DNA of 64,000 bases from CAISCU01 sp943361925 (GCA_943361925.1 CALRIT020000003.1:62001-126000), one strand, 5' to 3'; counted from the stretch's first letter, positions 1 through 8,836 are shown. Notes: a model not told the origin generated them from the sequence alone. Numbers and translations: made by a program.

Positions 1-1
1 A

Positions 2-199
2 TTCAATAATGTTAACCTGAGTAAATGGTATTTATCACTGGCATTTTTAAAAGCTGGTCGTGATAAAGAAGCATTAGAAGGATTGAATGATATTGTAAGA
101 TTGAATGCCAAACAGAAAACGCAGGCAGTTCAAATTATTAAAGATGTTGAAGTGGCGAAAAATCCAATTCGTGCTATTGTAAATTCAATTACAGATTAG
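2..199 (+). CDS. C-terminal end of an unknown protein (5' truncated by the window)
   Basis: An open frame runs from the window edge to TAG at 197-199, giving the last 65 residues. The segment WYLSLAFLKAGRDKEAL has the spacing of a tetratricopeptide (TPR) helix pair, followed by a basic and then aliphatic tail. The family cannot be named because the N-terminal part is missing. Its strand is opposite to the tRNA and receptor gene that follow, so the two units converge. Confidence 0.6.
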   Translation, partial: FNNVNLSKWYLSLAFLKAGRDKEALEGLNDIVRLNAKQKTQAVQIIKDVEVAKNPIRAIVNSITD

Positions 200-271
200 T
201 AGCTCCCAATTTCTATAAAACAATTACGATAAATCAAATTCATTTATCGTAAAAACCAGCAAATTTTTATG

Positions 272-353
272 TGCGCAAGAGGAGACTCGAACTCCTAAGG
301 GTTGCCCCACTGGCTTCTGAGACCAGCGCGTATACCAATTCCGCCACTTGCGC
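272..353 (-). tRNA. tRNA-Leu (anticodon CAG)
   Basis: Read on the minus strand, a 7-bp acceptor stem GCGCAAG/CTTGCGC closes a class II tRNA with a long variable arm. The anticodon stem CTGGT/GCCAG encloses loop CTCAGAA, so the anticodon is CAG, reading CUG codons. The TTCGAGTC T-loop segment is present and A at 272 is the discriminator. CCA is not encoded. It lies directly behind the terminator of the upstream receptor gene. Confidence 0.95.
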
Positions 354-393
354 AAAAGAATCAGTCCCAAAATTAAACTTTTGGGACTGATTC
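354..393 (-). terminator. Rho-independent terminator of the TonB receptor gene
   Basis: A perfect 15-bp inverted repeat (358-372 with 379-393, 6-nt loop) is followed on the minus strand by TTTT at 357-354. It sits about 100 bases past the receptor stop and abuts the 5' end of the tRNA-Leu, so it separates the two transcripts. Confidence 0.8.
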
Positions 394-491
394 AAACCAA
401 TATTTTCTATTATATGGGTTAAATTAATAAAACCCTTAATATTAATTTCATTGGTTAAAATGAGTTCTCAAATTCGAAATATTAAGCTTAA

Positions 492-2960
492 TTAAAATCC
501 AATAACCAGATTCATCATAAAGTTCCTGCCGGCTTGAGGGTAGAAATAGTTAAAATCTGTTCTTTGGCCGCCAATAATACCGCTGAATACATAGCCATTA
601 GGTTGGTATTCTTCTCCCAAAATATTATTCAGTTGCAAGCCAATTCTTGCAGATTTAAAAATTCTTTGTCTTTTTATTTCATAAGAAAACAGCAAATCGT
701 TTACTACAAAACCATCAATTTTTCTGGCTTCACTTTGGGTATTATCCAAATATTGTTTCGATACTGTTTTTACAATCCAGGAGGCAGAAAATCCTTTTAC
801 GTTTTCATAATTCAACACAGAAGAACTAATGAATTCAGGTGAAAAGGCAATGCTGCTATTTTTGTATTTTATTTCATTTTGTCCACCCAAATCCCAATTG
901 TCTACATACTCTGTAAAGTCTTTAATTTTGTTTTTGCTGTAAGCAGCAGTGAATGTCCATTTTAAATCTTTTCTAATTTTTACTCCGAAAACACCTTCCA
1001 ATCCTGCTCTGTAACTTCTTGGAACATTTACACGGTTATAGGCACCCACATCATTTACCTGACCACTGTTCACCAATTGGTTTACATAATCCATATAAAA
1101 TGCATTCATGTTGATGCTGAAAATGTTTCCATATCTTTTGTAACCCAATTCTCCATTGTACATTTTCTCGGGTTTAGGCACGCTGTTTTTACTGGCTTGA
1201 ATGATATCATTACGAACCGGCTCTCTGTGAGCAACTCCAGCATAGGCATAAAATTGGGTTTTACTATTTAGTTGATAGGTTAAACCTACTTTGGGATTGA
1301 AGAAATTAAAATTCAAATCAAAATCATAAGGAATATAATTACTTCCATTCAGGTCTTCACCTTTCAATTGATATCCAACACCTCTGTATTGTAAATCAAC
1401 AAAACCTTCGAATTTTTTACTGAATTCATAATCAAGTTTTCCATAAAGACTAATATCTGTTTTGGTTGATTTTCCTTCATAAAAACGTTGATTATTAAAG
1501 TTGATGGCAGCATTCTGAGCCCAAATTAGTTCTCCAAAATGACGACCATCATACCTATTGATGGCACCACCAAATGTGAAAAATTTTTCACCACGATCCC
1601 TCGTATAAGAGAATACTGTTCCGTAAAAGTCATTGTCTAACCAGCGCCTTCTTATAAAATCTGAAGTGTTGATGGTATCTGAACCAACAATCACATCATT
1701 CATTTTATAACGCGAGAATGGCTCAGCACTTCTATATTCTTCGTAAAAACCTCTGCCATACGTATAGTGTAAACCAATATTTAATCTATCTCTGTTATTG
1801 CGGTTATAACTATAAAAAAACTGATAATGGTCTTGCTGGTAATTATCTGTTTGATTAGGATACGTAAACTGATTATAAGTTCTGTTACCCGAATTCAGCA
1901 AATGAGCTGAATCTTTTGAACTCATGTACAAGTTCTGAGTTAATAAAACCATGCCATTCACATCACCTCTTAAACGGGCTTCGGGCACGCCATTCCATGC
2001 TTGATAGGTTTGTTCCTTTCCTGAAAACACATTGAATTTAATACTGCTGTGATTGAAAATCCTTGTTGCAGAAACAAAATAAGATTTCAAATCAGAAAAA
2101 GAACGATCGATAAATCCATCAGATTTAAGCATGGATAAACGTGCATCAATTGCCCATTTATTATCCATTAATCCTGTACCCAATTTAAGGGTATGTTTTC
2201 TGGAATTAAAAGAACCAATACTTGTAGAAACTTCAGAAAAAGGTGTATAACTAAACTGATCGGTTTGAATATTGACACTCGCTCCAAATGCAGCAGCGCC
2301 ATTGGTTGAATTACCTACACCTCTTTGAATTTGAATACTCTGCGTTGATGAAGCCAAGTCGGGAGTATTTACCCAAAATGTTCCATGAGATTCTGCATCA
2401 TTTACCGGAATTCCATTAATGGTAACATTGGTTCTGGTTGGATCAACACCTCTGATACGCATTCCGGTATAACCCATTCCGGCTCCGGCATCTGAATTCA
2501 CCACAACAGAAGGAGTTTGATTAAGCAGAAAAGGAACATCTTGTCCGAAATTCTGTTTTTCAATTTCCTTTTTACTGATATTGGTGAAAGTAGCAGCAGC
2601 GGTATTTTTATAACGAACTGCAATAATCACACATTCAGCACCAGCTTGTGTTAGTGGTTTGATATTGATATCTACTTCTGCACTGGAATTGAGTAATTCT
2701 ACCTTCTTTTCTGTCTGAGGATAAGACAAATAATTAATAACAAGGTAATAAGTACCGGGCTTTAGTTTGTTAAAAGAATAACTGCCATTGTCGGCAGAAA
2801 TTTGATTTTGTAATACCTTACCATTGAGATACAAACTAATACTGGCGGCGCCTAAAGGACGCGTAGTTTCAGCATCATTCACTTTTCCCGAAATGCTAAA
2901 TTGGGCAAAGGAGACCAGAGACAATAACAATCCCATTAGAAAGAAAGAAAACTTTTTCAT
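492..2960 (-). CDS. TonB-dependent receptor under TPP-riboswitch control; probable thiamin-compound importer
   Basis: This 822-aa outer-membrane protein has a signal peptide (residues 1-19, ending SFAQ), a carboxypeptidase-regulatory-like beta-sandwich (about 22-105), a TonB plug domain (about 125-235, with MRIRGVDPTRTNVTINGIP) and a C-terminal beta-barrel ending in Phe. It would import a ligand across the outer membrane using TonB energy. The ligand is inferred from the leader: a complete THI-box riboswitch lies between the promoter and this gene, and TPP-regulated TonB receptors for thiamin are established in Bacteroidota. No other thiamin gene is in view, so the gene seems to be a single-gene regulon member. 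Specificity for thiamin rather than a precursor such as HMP cannot be decided from sequence. Confidence 0.88.
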   Translation of the reverse strand: MKKFSFFLMGLLLSLVSFAQFSISGKVNDAETTRPLGAASISLYLNGKVLQNQISADNGSYSFNKLKPGTYYLVINYLSYPQTEKKVELLNSSAEVDINIKPLTQAGAECVIIAVRYKNTAAATFTNISKKEIEKQNFGQDVPFLLNQTPSVVVNSDAGAGMGYTGMRIRGVDPTRTNVTINGIPVNDAESHGTFWVNTPDLASSTQSIQIQRGVGNSTNGAAAFGASVNIQTDQFSYTPFSEVSTSIGSFNSRKHTLKLGTGLMDNKWAIDARLSMLKSDGFIDRSFSDLKSYFVSATRIFNHSSIKFNVFSGKEQTYQAWNGVPEARLRGDVNGMVLLTQNLYMSSKDSAHLLNSGNRTYNQFTYPNQTDNYQQDHYQFFYSYNRNNRDRLNIGLHYTYGRGFYEEYRSAEPFSRYKMNDVIVGSDTINTSDFIRRRWLDNDFYGTVFSYTRDRGEKFFTFGGAINRYDGRHFGELIWAQNAAINFNNQRFYEGKSTKTDISLYGKLDYEFSKKFEGFVDLQYRGVGYQLKGEDLNGSNYIPYDFDLNFNFFNPKVGLTYQLNSKTQFYAYAGVAHREPVRNDIIQASKNSVPKPEKMYNGELGYKRYGNIFSINMNAFYMDYVNQLVNSGQVNDVGAYNRVNVPRSYRAGLEGVFGVKIRKDLKWTFTAAYSKNKIKDFTEYVDNWDLGGQNEIKYKNSSIAFSPEFISSSVLNYENVKGFSASWIVKTVSKQYLDNTQSEARKIDGFVVNDLLFSYEIKRQRIFKSARIGLQLNNILGEEYQPNGYVFSGIIGGQRTDFNYFYPQAGRNFMMNLVIGF

Positions 2961-3067
2961 TTTGTAAACATTAAAATTTTAAACCAACCGCAGCAGGGGC
3001 TGAACGGTCTAAAAATGTTTACCCTATTGAAGAACGGAACTTCTGAAGCTTCGAATAAAAATTCCGG

Positions 3068-3178
3068 TCTTCTTCCCTACGCAGGCATTACCCTGATCAG
3101 GTTAAAGGGTATAATCTCAGTCTTAATAAGCAAGAAGAAGACAATCTTCTTTTTTATATCAGACACCCCTAAAGACGG
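3068..3178 (-). promoter_or_regulatory. TPP riboswitch (THI element)
   Basis: Read on the minus strand, the conserved THI-box blocks occur in order: GGGGTG (3170-3165), CTGAGA (3120-3115), TACCC (3111-3107), ACCTGATC (3102-3095) and GGTAATGCCTGCGTAGGGAA (about 3093-3074). P1 closes with GTCTT (3176-3172) and AAGAC (3072-3068). An extra hairpin (GAAGA/TCTTC) extends the first arm. About 107 bases separate it from the receptor start. I see no convincing T-tract terminator in that stretch, so translation control or a less obvious platform is possible. Confidence 0.95.
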
Positions 3179-3180
3179 CA

Positions 3181-3210
3181 CAAATGTAATGGAGGAATTT
3201 GTTTTCGCAA
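3181..3210 (-). promoter_or_regulatory. Bacteroidota-type promoter of the riboswitch/receptor transcript
   Basis: Minus-strand TTG (3210-3208), a 19-base spacer, and TACATTTG (3188-3181), an exact match to the -7 consensus TAnnTTTG. The expected transcription start falls near 3176, which is the 5' edge of the riboswitch P1 stem, so promoter and riboswitch predictions support each other. Confidence 0.75.
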
Positions 3211-3637
3211 GAAATCGTGAAAACGGCTTCTTGCTTCTGGCCTCTTGCTACTGGCCTAAAATTTTTCTACGAATAGCAATTTTAAATTACAAGAAACATT
3301 TTTAGATTATTGGTAATAAGAGACTTTTAAACAATAAATGATATAATCAAAAAGCCAATAAATTGGCATTAATGGGACTAAGAATTATATATAAAAATTT
3401 TACAATTCAACAAAGTCATCCCAAAGATTTAAAATTTACAAGTTTCTTGATTTCAAGCAAATAAGAATGAAAGCTAAATTGATTTCACAAAATAAGCTCA
3501 ACAAGCAAATGCAAGCCAGAAGCAAGGAGCCAGTGGCCAGAAGCCATATTAATTACCTCCCAATTAATACCGTTTACCTAAAACATCAAGGCTATTTGTA
3601 ATAATTCAAGCATCTTTGACGCAATTATCAAAAAATA
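3189..3637. other. Intergenic region between divergent receptor genes, with short dispersed repeats
   Basis: No gene is supported here. Two related 19-base stretches in opposite orientation, 3225-3243 and 3513-3531, share 17 of 19 positions after reverse complement (core GCCAGAAGCAAG), and further partial copies (GGCCAGAAGCC) adjoin the second. A weak -7-like CATCTTTG at 3611-3618 could serve the gene starting at 3638. The rest is AT-rich without recognisable structure. Confidence 0.5.
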
Positions 3638-6460
3638 ATGAAACGTTTTTCTTTTATCATATTCCTAGGTTTACTCTTTCCACTTTTTACATCAGCTCAA
3701 AATCAAACCTTAAGAGGAATGGTTATCGATAAAAACGATAATTCTCCTATGGTTGGAGTAAGTATCATGCTTACTCAAAAGGGTGCGAAACCACATTATG
3801 TGAGTTCAAACGACAAAGGATTTTTCTCAATAGAAAATTTATTAAGTGATTCTTTTGAAATTCAGGCTTCATTTATTGGATACAAAGCTTTCAAAAAACG
3901 TGGTTTGATTGGTGAAAACAATCGCATGAGAATCACCATGGAACCTGATAACAAATTATTGAAAGAAGCTAAAATTGAATCAACCCAAATAAGAAGTGAG
4001 CAAAAAGGTGATACAACTTCAATGAATGCCTCAGCTTTTAAAGTCAACCCTGATGCTACTTCAGAAGATCTTGTTAAAAAGATGCCTGGAATTACCATAG
4101 AAAACGGGACCGTTAAAGCGCAGGGTGAAGATGTAAAAAAGGTTTTGGTTGATGGAAAAGAATTTTTTGGTGATGATGCCCAAATGGCTTTGAAAAATAT
4201 GCCGGCAGAAGTAGTAGACAAAGTACAGGTTTTTAATCGTCTTGGTGACCAGGCTCAATTTTCCGGTTTTAACGATGGTAATACCGATAAAACCATGAAC
4301 ATCGTTACTCGCGGTGGCGGTATCAATGGCGTTTTCGGAAAAGTATTTGTGGGTTATGGAACCGACAACAGGTATCAGGCAGGTGCCACAGTAAATATGT
4401 TTAGTGGAAACAGAAGGATTACTCTTTTAGGGATGAGTAATAATATCAACCAACAAAACTTCTCGGCCCAGGATTTATTCGGAAGTTCAGGCAACAGAGG
4501 TGGTGGACAGCGTCCTCCCGGCATGGGCGGCGGTGGAATGGGAAGACCGGGTGGACCAGGTGGAGCAATGTCGGCCATGCAAAGCACATTAAACAATTTT
4601 ATGGTTGGCCAACAAAATGGAGTTAATATTACCAATTCAGCCGGATTCAACTATATCAACAAATTTGGAAAAAAGGTAGATGTAAGCGGGAGTTATTTCT
4701 TTAATCAGGGAGAAAATCAAACAGATAAAGAAACAAGTAGAACCTTTTTATTGGGTGGTGAAAACAAACAAATTTACAATGAAGTAAATAGCTCAAACAC
4801 TCAAAACAGTAACCATCGTTTTAACCTTCGTTTGGAATACAATATTGATACAAGCAATAGCATTTTGTATACCCCACGTTTCAGTTACCAGGAAAACAAA
4901 AGTCTTTCATCAACAATTGGAAATACTTCTTTTGGAAGCACACCCATCAGCAAAACTAGCAGTAATTACAATAACTACAACGATGGTTATAGCTTGAACA
5001 ACAATATTCTCTATAAAAGAAAATTCAATAAAACCGGCAGAACGTTCTCTTTGAATTTGGGTTATGATATCAGTGATAAAACCAGCAAAAACTACCAAAG
5101 TTCTATCAATAGCAGCATTGACACTTTTACAACTGCCGATAATATCAACCAATTCTCAAACCAAAAAACATTCAATACCAACGCAAATGCCAATATTACC
5201 TATACTGAACCTGTAGGCAAAAACGGACAATTGTTGTTTACCTATGCGCCAACTTATGCTATAAACGAATCAGACAAACAAACCAATCATTACGATTCGC
5301 TAAATAGTGAATACATCATTAGAGATACTTTATTGAGTAATAAATTCACCAATACAGTTACAACACATCGTTCGAGTGTGAATTACAATTTAAAGGGTGC
5401 CAAATACAATTTTATGATGGGTTTAACTCATCAATATTTGGAACTGAATAATGTACAGGAATATCCAGCCAATAGAAGCTTTAACAAGCCCTTCACTAAT
5501 TTTCTACCCAATGCGATGTTTCAGTATGAGTTCAACAAAAACAAATCAATCAGAACCTTTTACAGAACAGCAACCAATGTGCCTTCAGTATCGCAATTGC
5601 AAAACGTTTTAGACAATAGCAATCCATTGATATTAAGTATAGGAAATCCGAATTTAAAACAGGAGTTTTCAAATTTTCTGATGGTACGTTATTCGAACAA
5701 TATGGTTGAAAAAGGAAAATCATTATTTTTGTTTGGAATGATAAATTTAACCAATAATTATATTGCATCAACAACCAATATTGCCCGCACAGATACAACA
5801 ATTAACGATGTGTTTTTAAGTAGAGGATCACAATTAAGCAGACCCGAAAACCTTGATGGAAACTACAATATCAGGACATTTTTAACTTATGCAACTCCGT
5901 TTAAGAAATTGAAAAGCAATTTAAATATCAATGCCGGAGCGAGTTATACAAAAGTACCCGGTATGATTAACGGATTATTAAACGATGCAAAAACCATCAA
6001 CCTGAATACAGGATTCGTTTTAGGAAGTAATATTAGTCCGAAAGTAGATTTTAACATCAACTATACAGCCAATATAAACTTGGTTGAGAATACACTACAG
6101 AGTCAGGGAAACAATAACTATTTAGTACAAAATGCCGGAGCAAAAATCAATCTAATGCCAAACGCATCTTGGGTATTTAATAGTGATATTGCCTATTCAA
6201 ACTATTACGGATTGGGTGATGCCTTTAACCAGGAATTTTACTTGTGGAATGCCGCAATTGGATACAAATTCTTGAATAAAAAAGTAGGTGAAATTCGTTT
6301 ATCGGTATTTGATATTTTAAACCAAAACAATTCAATTAACAGAAGCGTAACCGAAACCTATATTGAAGATACAAGAACACGTGTTTTAAACCGCTATTTT
6401 ATGTTAACCTTCACATATAATATCCGCAAATTCAAGATGAATGAAGCGCCTAAACAGTAA
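3638..6460 (+). CDS. TonB-dependent receptor-like outer-membrane beta-barrel protein
   Basis: This 940-aa protein has a signal peptide (1-20, ending TSAQ), a carboxypeptidase-regulatory-like domain (about 24-105), a plug-like region (about 125-235, with KKVLVDGKEFFGDDA and MNIVTRGGG) and a long barrel typical of the outer-membrane barrel family OMP_b-brl_3. A Gly/Pro/Met-rich low-complexity loop occupies residues about 284-310, probably a surface or periplasmic loop. Unlike its divergent neighbour it has no riboswitch, and the substrate is unknown. In this family a matching SusD-type lipoprotein is usually absent, and none follows here. The gene stands alone and ends at a strong terminator. 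Confidence 0.85.
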   Translation: MKRFSFIIFLGLLFPLFTSAQNQTLRGMVIDKNDNSPMVGVSIMLTQKGAKPHYVSSNDKGFFSIENLLSDSFEIQASFIGYKAFKKRGLIGENNRMRITMEPDNKLLKEAKIESTQIRSEQKGDTTSMNASAFKVNPDATSEDLVKKMPGITIENGTVKAQGEDVKKVLVDGKEFFGDDAQMALKNMPAEVVDKVQVFNRLGDQAQFSGFNDGNTDKTMNIVTRGGGINGVFGKVFVGYGTDNRYQAGATVNMFSGNRRITLLGMSNNINQQNFSAQDLFGSSGNRGGGQRPPGMGGGGMGRPGGPGGAMSAMQSTLNNFMVGQQNGVNITNSAGFNYINKFGKKVDVSGSYFFNQGENQTDKETSRTFLLGGENKQIYNEVNSSNTQNSNHRFNLRLEYNIDTSNSILYTPRFSYQENKSLSSTIGNTSFGSTPISKTSSNYNNYNDGYSLNNNILYKRKFNKTGRTFSLNLGYDISDKTSKNYQSSINSSIDTFTTADNINQFSNQKTFNTNANANITYTEPVGKNGQLLFTYAPTYAINESDKQTNHYDSLNSEYIIRDTLLSNKFTNTVTTHRSSVNYNLKGAKYNFMMGLTHQYLELNNVQEYPANRSFNKPFTNFLPNAMFQYEFNKNKSIRTFYRTATNVPSVSQLQNVLDNSNPLILSIGNPNLKQEFSNFLMVRYSNNMVEKGKSLFLFGMINLTNNYIASTTNIARTDTTINDVFLSRGSQLSRPENLDGNYNIRTFLTYATPFKKLKSNLNINAGASYTKVPGMINGLLNDAKTINLNTGFVLGSNISPKVDFNINYTANINLVENTLQSQGNNNYLVQNAGAKINLMPNASWVFNSDIAYSNYYGLGDAFNQEFYLWNAAIGYKFLNKKVGEIRLSVFDILNQNNSINRSVTETYIEDTRTRVLNRYFMLTFTYNIRKFKMNEAPKQ

Positions 6461-6484
6461 TGAAAATAATGTTTTTATAAAAGG

Positions 6485-6512
6485 AAAAGAGGCTTTAGGG
6501 CCTCTTTTTTTT
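6485..6512 (+). terminator. Rho-independent terminator
   Basis: A 9-bp stem AAAAGAGGC/GCCTCTTTT (6485-6493 with 6500-6508) with a 6-base loop runs into T residues up to 6512, 25 bases after the stop of the barrel gene. Confidence 0.85.
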
Positions 6513-6583
6513 GACTAAATAAGGTCTAGTGAAAATCGATGTGTATATCATGATTTTTGAGATTTAAATTAATAAATTCAGAT

Positions 6584-7048
6584 TTAAGCCAACTCAAAAT
6601 TCAAGTTTAAAATTCGATTGATTTCGGGAATAGCATCCATATTTAAACCAATTATTGGACTTGTTAATAGCAAATGTTTTTTCAAATAATCAGGAAGTCC
6701 ATTTAAAGATTTGTCATCGTCAATGATAACAAACGGTTCATTTACAATATTTTTATTAAACCAACTTAAGAGTTCATCTTTCCGGCTTAAACCTGTCGAA
6801 TTTTCTTCTAAAGAAACTATTTGATTAAGTTCAATTCCTCTGTTTTTAAAAATAAACTTCCACTCATTAATTGAATAGCTCGATTTATGTGAAGTGGTAA
6901 GAATAAGTTTAACACTTTTACTAAGAATAGTATTTAAGGCAGAGACAGAGTTCATACTAAAATCAGGAAATCCATCTTTTAATATTTCTGGTCTTTTCCA
7001 GCTTTTTGCTGGCACCATAACTCCATCTATGTCTAAGAATATTAGCAT
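6584..7048 (-). CDS. HAD-fold protein related to the HAD domain of Swiss-Army-Knife RNA repair proteins
   Basis: A 154-aa single-domain protein. It begins with the HAD motif I, FLDIDGVMVPA (Asp6 and Asp8 are the expected nucleophile and acid/base), has the motif II-like LILTTSHK near residue 50, and an acidic motif IV-like IIDDDKS near residue 110. This small HAD type is known both as a stand-alone protein and as a domain of bacterial RNA-repair proteins, where a 5'/3' phosphatase role is assumed. It has no cap domain. It lies 9 bases after the ParB-like gene 7058-7447 and is probably co-transcribed with it. The substrate is unknown. A simple phosphatase of small metabolites is the alternative. 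Confidence 0.7.
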   Translation of the reverse strand: MLIFLDIDGVMVPAKSWKRPEILKDGFPDFSMNSVSALNTILSKSVKLILTTSHKSSYSINEWKFIFKNRGIELNQIVSLEENSTGLSRKDELLSWFNKNIVNEPFVIIDDDKSLNGLPDYLKKHLLLTSPIIGLNMDAIPEINRILNLNFELA

Positions 7049-7057
7049 ATTACAAAA

Positions 7058-7447
7058 TTAGGAATTATTTAGTAAATCAATAAGATTTTCTATTCTAATA
7101 TCATTTCTTAAAGCATCGTTTTTATTATGTTCTTGGATTTTCTCCAAACTATCAAAGTCATTATCTAACAACTCTATTAACTTCCAATCTATAATTCCCG
7201 TAATACTCGATTTATTTGATGGAAATATTTCCAGATTATAACCTGATAATAAAGATGCTATATATCTGTGATGGCCATCAATAATCAATCCATCACAAAC
7301 CTTTATTCCTCGAAAATCAAGTCCAAGATTCATCTTTTTTACTAAACGGTTTAAAATTGGAATTGAAAGCTTATTTTGAGTAGCAAACAAACCTATTTCA
7401 TTATTCAAAAAATACTGCTTTAAATATTCCTTTGTTATTATTTCCAA
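7058..7447 (-). CDS. ParB/sulfiredoxin-fold small protein, partner of the HAD protein
   Basis: A 129-aa soluble protein. The segment DGLIIDGHHRYIAS (residues 52-65) matches the nucleotide-binding signature of the ParB/sulfiredoxin superfamily (compare G-x-x-R in ParB and G-x-HRY in sulfiredoxin). There is no ParB helix-turn-helix or dimer domain and no sulfiredoxin Cys at the usual site, though a Cys precedes the motif at 51. It is the first gene of a two-gene minus-strand unit. Members of this superfamily include CTPases, ATP-dependent enzymes and nucleases, so I do not assign a reaction. Confidence is good for the fold and low for the function. Confidence 0.6.
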   Translation of the reverse strand: MEIITKEYLKQYFLNNEIGLFATQNKLSIPILNRLVKKMNLGLDFRGIKVCDGLIIDGHHRYIASLLSGYNLEIFPSNKSSITGIIDWKLIELLDNDFDSLEKIQEHNKNDALRNDIRIENLIDLLNNS

Positions 7448-7928
7448 AACTTAAATTTTAACAGCAAATTAATTCCTGATAATAGATAAACTTAAATTTA
7501 GTTTGAACTATAAACATGTACCAGACTGTTATTCAAACACAAACGAACTTTTAAGTTTAGAATAAATATTAAAATTAGTCGCTATATATTGGTTTTGAAA
7601 TTAAAATTCAGGATAACCTTAAAATATAAGTTTGACTCTAAGCAATTACGTGAAAAACATGTTTCCTATTCTAATTAAATTTTTAAGGTTGACTAGTTTG
7701 AATATGATTAAAATTAAACGTCAATGAAATTTCGATGAACCTGCTTTTAGGTAAAGAAGTAGATAATCATTTAAAGTAATTGTTGAAGTAAAACTTCAAA
7801 ACAATTTTTACTCCTATTTGATGAAAAATTTCAATTATTTGATAGATTTGGTAAACAAGTCCATTTTCTAAATGAATTTGGCTTGAATTTATTCATGCCT
7901 CTTTATAAAGAAACAAAATAGATTTTTC
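7448..7928. other. Long intergenic region, possible gene remnant
   Basis: This stretch holds no supportable gene. On the plus strand, frame 7787-7921 is open for 44 residues and ends LNEFGLNLFMPLYKETK, which reads like the tail of a real protein, but it has no good start codon. A neighbouring frame carries a short MNLLLGKEVDNHLK piece ending just before it, so a decayed or frameshifted gene is possible. An imperfect hairpin (about 7779-7810, AATTGTTGAAG pairing with CTTCAAAACAATT with a bulge) overlaps this. Evidence is weak. Confidence 0.25.
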
Positions 7929-8582
7929 ATGAAACAAATTAAAAAAATTACCATGTGGTTTTTCTCAATTTTGGCGGCTTATTTGTTAATCGGCCTGCTT
8001 ATTCATCATTTAATAATTCCAACCAAAATGCCTGATTTAAATGAGTATTTTCAGGTTGGTAAATCATATGAATCAAAACTTGAAGGTCTTACTCAAACTG
8101 TAGTAAAAATTGAAAATGGAAATCTTATAACTGATATCTATTTTAATCCTAAATCAGTGGGACCAGTAAAACATGTTCACGAAAATTTTGATGAAACCTT
8201 CACAGTTAAAAGTGGAACTTTATCAATGGAATATAAAGGTGAAATTAAAAAACTTGTTGCAGGACAAAGTTTAATCATCCCCAAAAACACAGCTCACAGA
8301 CCATTTAACGAAACAGATTCAATTGTAGTAGTTACAAGCGAAATGCCTGTTGAATTTGCTTATTGTCTTTCTCAAATTTATCCGTTTTGGGATGAAAATG
8401 AAGCCAATTCAAAACCACCAAAAATATTGTTTCAATTAGCCGTATTTGGTGATAAATTCGATTCATATCCAACCAAGGATGCGCCTCCAAAACCAGTTTT
8501 AAAAACAATGAAATTTTTGTTGGCACCTAGCGCCAGACTTATGGGTTACAAAAATTACAACGAAAATTACAAACCTCAATAA
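7929..8582 (+). CDS. Membrane-anchored cupin-domain protein
   Basis: A 217-aa protein with one N-terminal transmembrane helix (about residues 10-31) and a cupin fold after it. Both cupin motifs are intact: HVHENFDETFTVKSG fits HxH(x)4E(x)6G, and GQSLIIPKNTAHRPFN fits G(x)5PxGxxH(x)3N with Asn in place of Gly. The metal ligands His, His, Glu and His are therefore present. The C-terminal 80 residues are unlike known domains to me and may pack on the membrane. Metal-dependent cupins cover many reactions, so the substrate is not assigned. No operon partner is evident. Confidence 0.75.
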   Translation: MKQIKKITMWFFSILAAYLLIGLLIHHLIIPTKMPDLNEYFQVGKSYESKLEGLTQTVVKIENGNLITDIYFNPKSVGPVKHVHENFDETFTVKSGTLSMEYKGEIKKLVAGQSLIIPKNTAHRPFNETDSIVVVTSEMPVEFAYCLSQIYPFWDENEANSKPPKILFQLAVFGDKFDSYPTKDAPPKPVLKTMKFLLAPSARLMGYKNYNENYKPQ

Positions 8583-8599
8583 GATAGCTGGTTTTACTA

Positions 8600-8836
8600 C
8601 TACATCAAAAGATTGTAGAAGAGTTAAAGAGAACGAGAGGCGAGAGACAAGAGAAGAATTTTAGAGAACGAGAACCGAGAGCAAACTATGAATCAGGCCC
8701 GAGATAAATTGTTGCATTTGCTTTTAGAAATGAGCTTTTATCGTTAAACTGATTTTCTTAAAAATAACATTCAATTCATACTACTCAATCAAAATTTCCT
8801 ATATTTATTCTTTAAGCGAAAACAAAGATTTAAAGA
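8600..8836. repeat. Intergenic region with purine-rich dispersed repeat
   Basis: Positions 8620-8646 (AGAGTTAAAGAGAACGAGAG plus GCGAGAG) match 11123-11149 at 24 of 27 bases. A second partial unit, AGAGAACGAGAACCGAGAG, follows at about 8663-8690 in the same gap. Both loci directly follow plus-strand stop codons. No coding potential is seen. The rest of the gap up to 8836 shows only AT-rich sequence. Confidence 0.6.

Noticed and set aside
3015..3305. 96-codon plus-strand frame
   Set aside because: It runs antisense across the TPP riboswitch and its promoter; no protein-like features.
7058..7447. The ParB-like protein as the partner of the parS-like sites
   Set aside because: It lacks the DNA-binding helix-turn-helix and C-terminal dimer domain of chromosomal ParB and lies 52 kb away.
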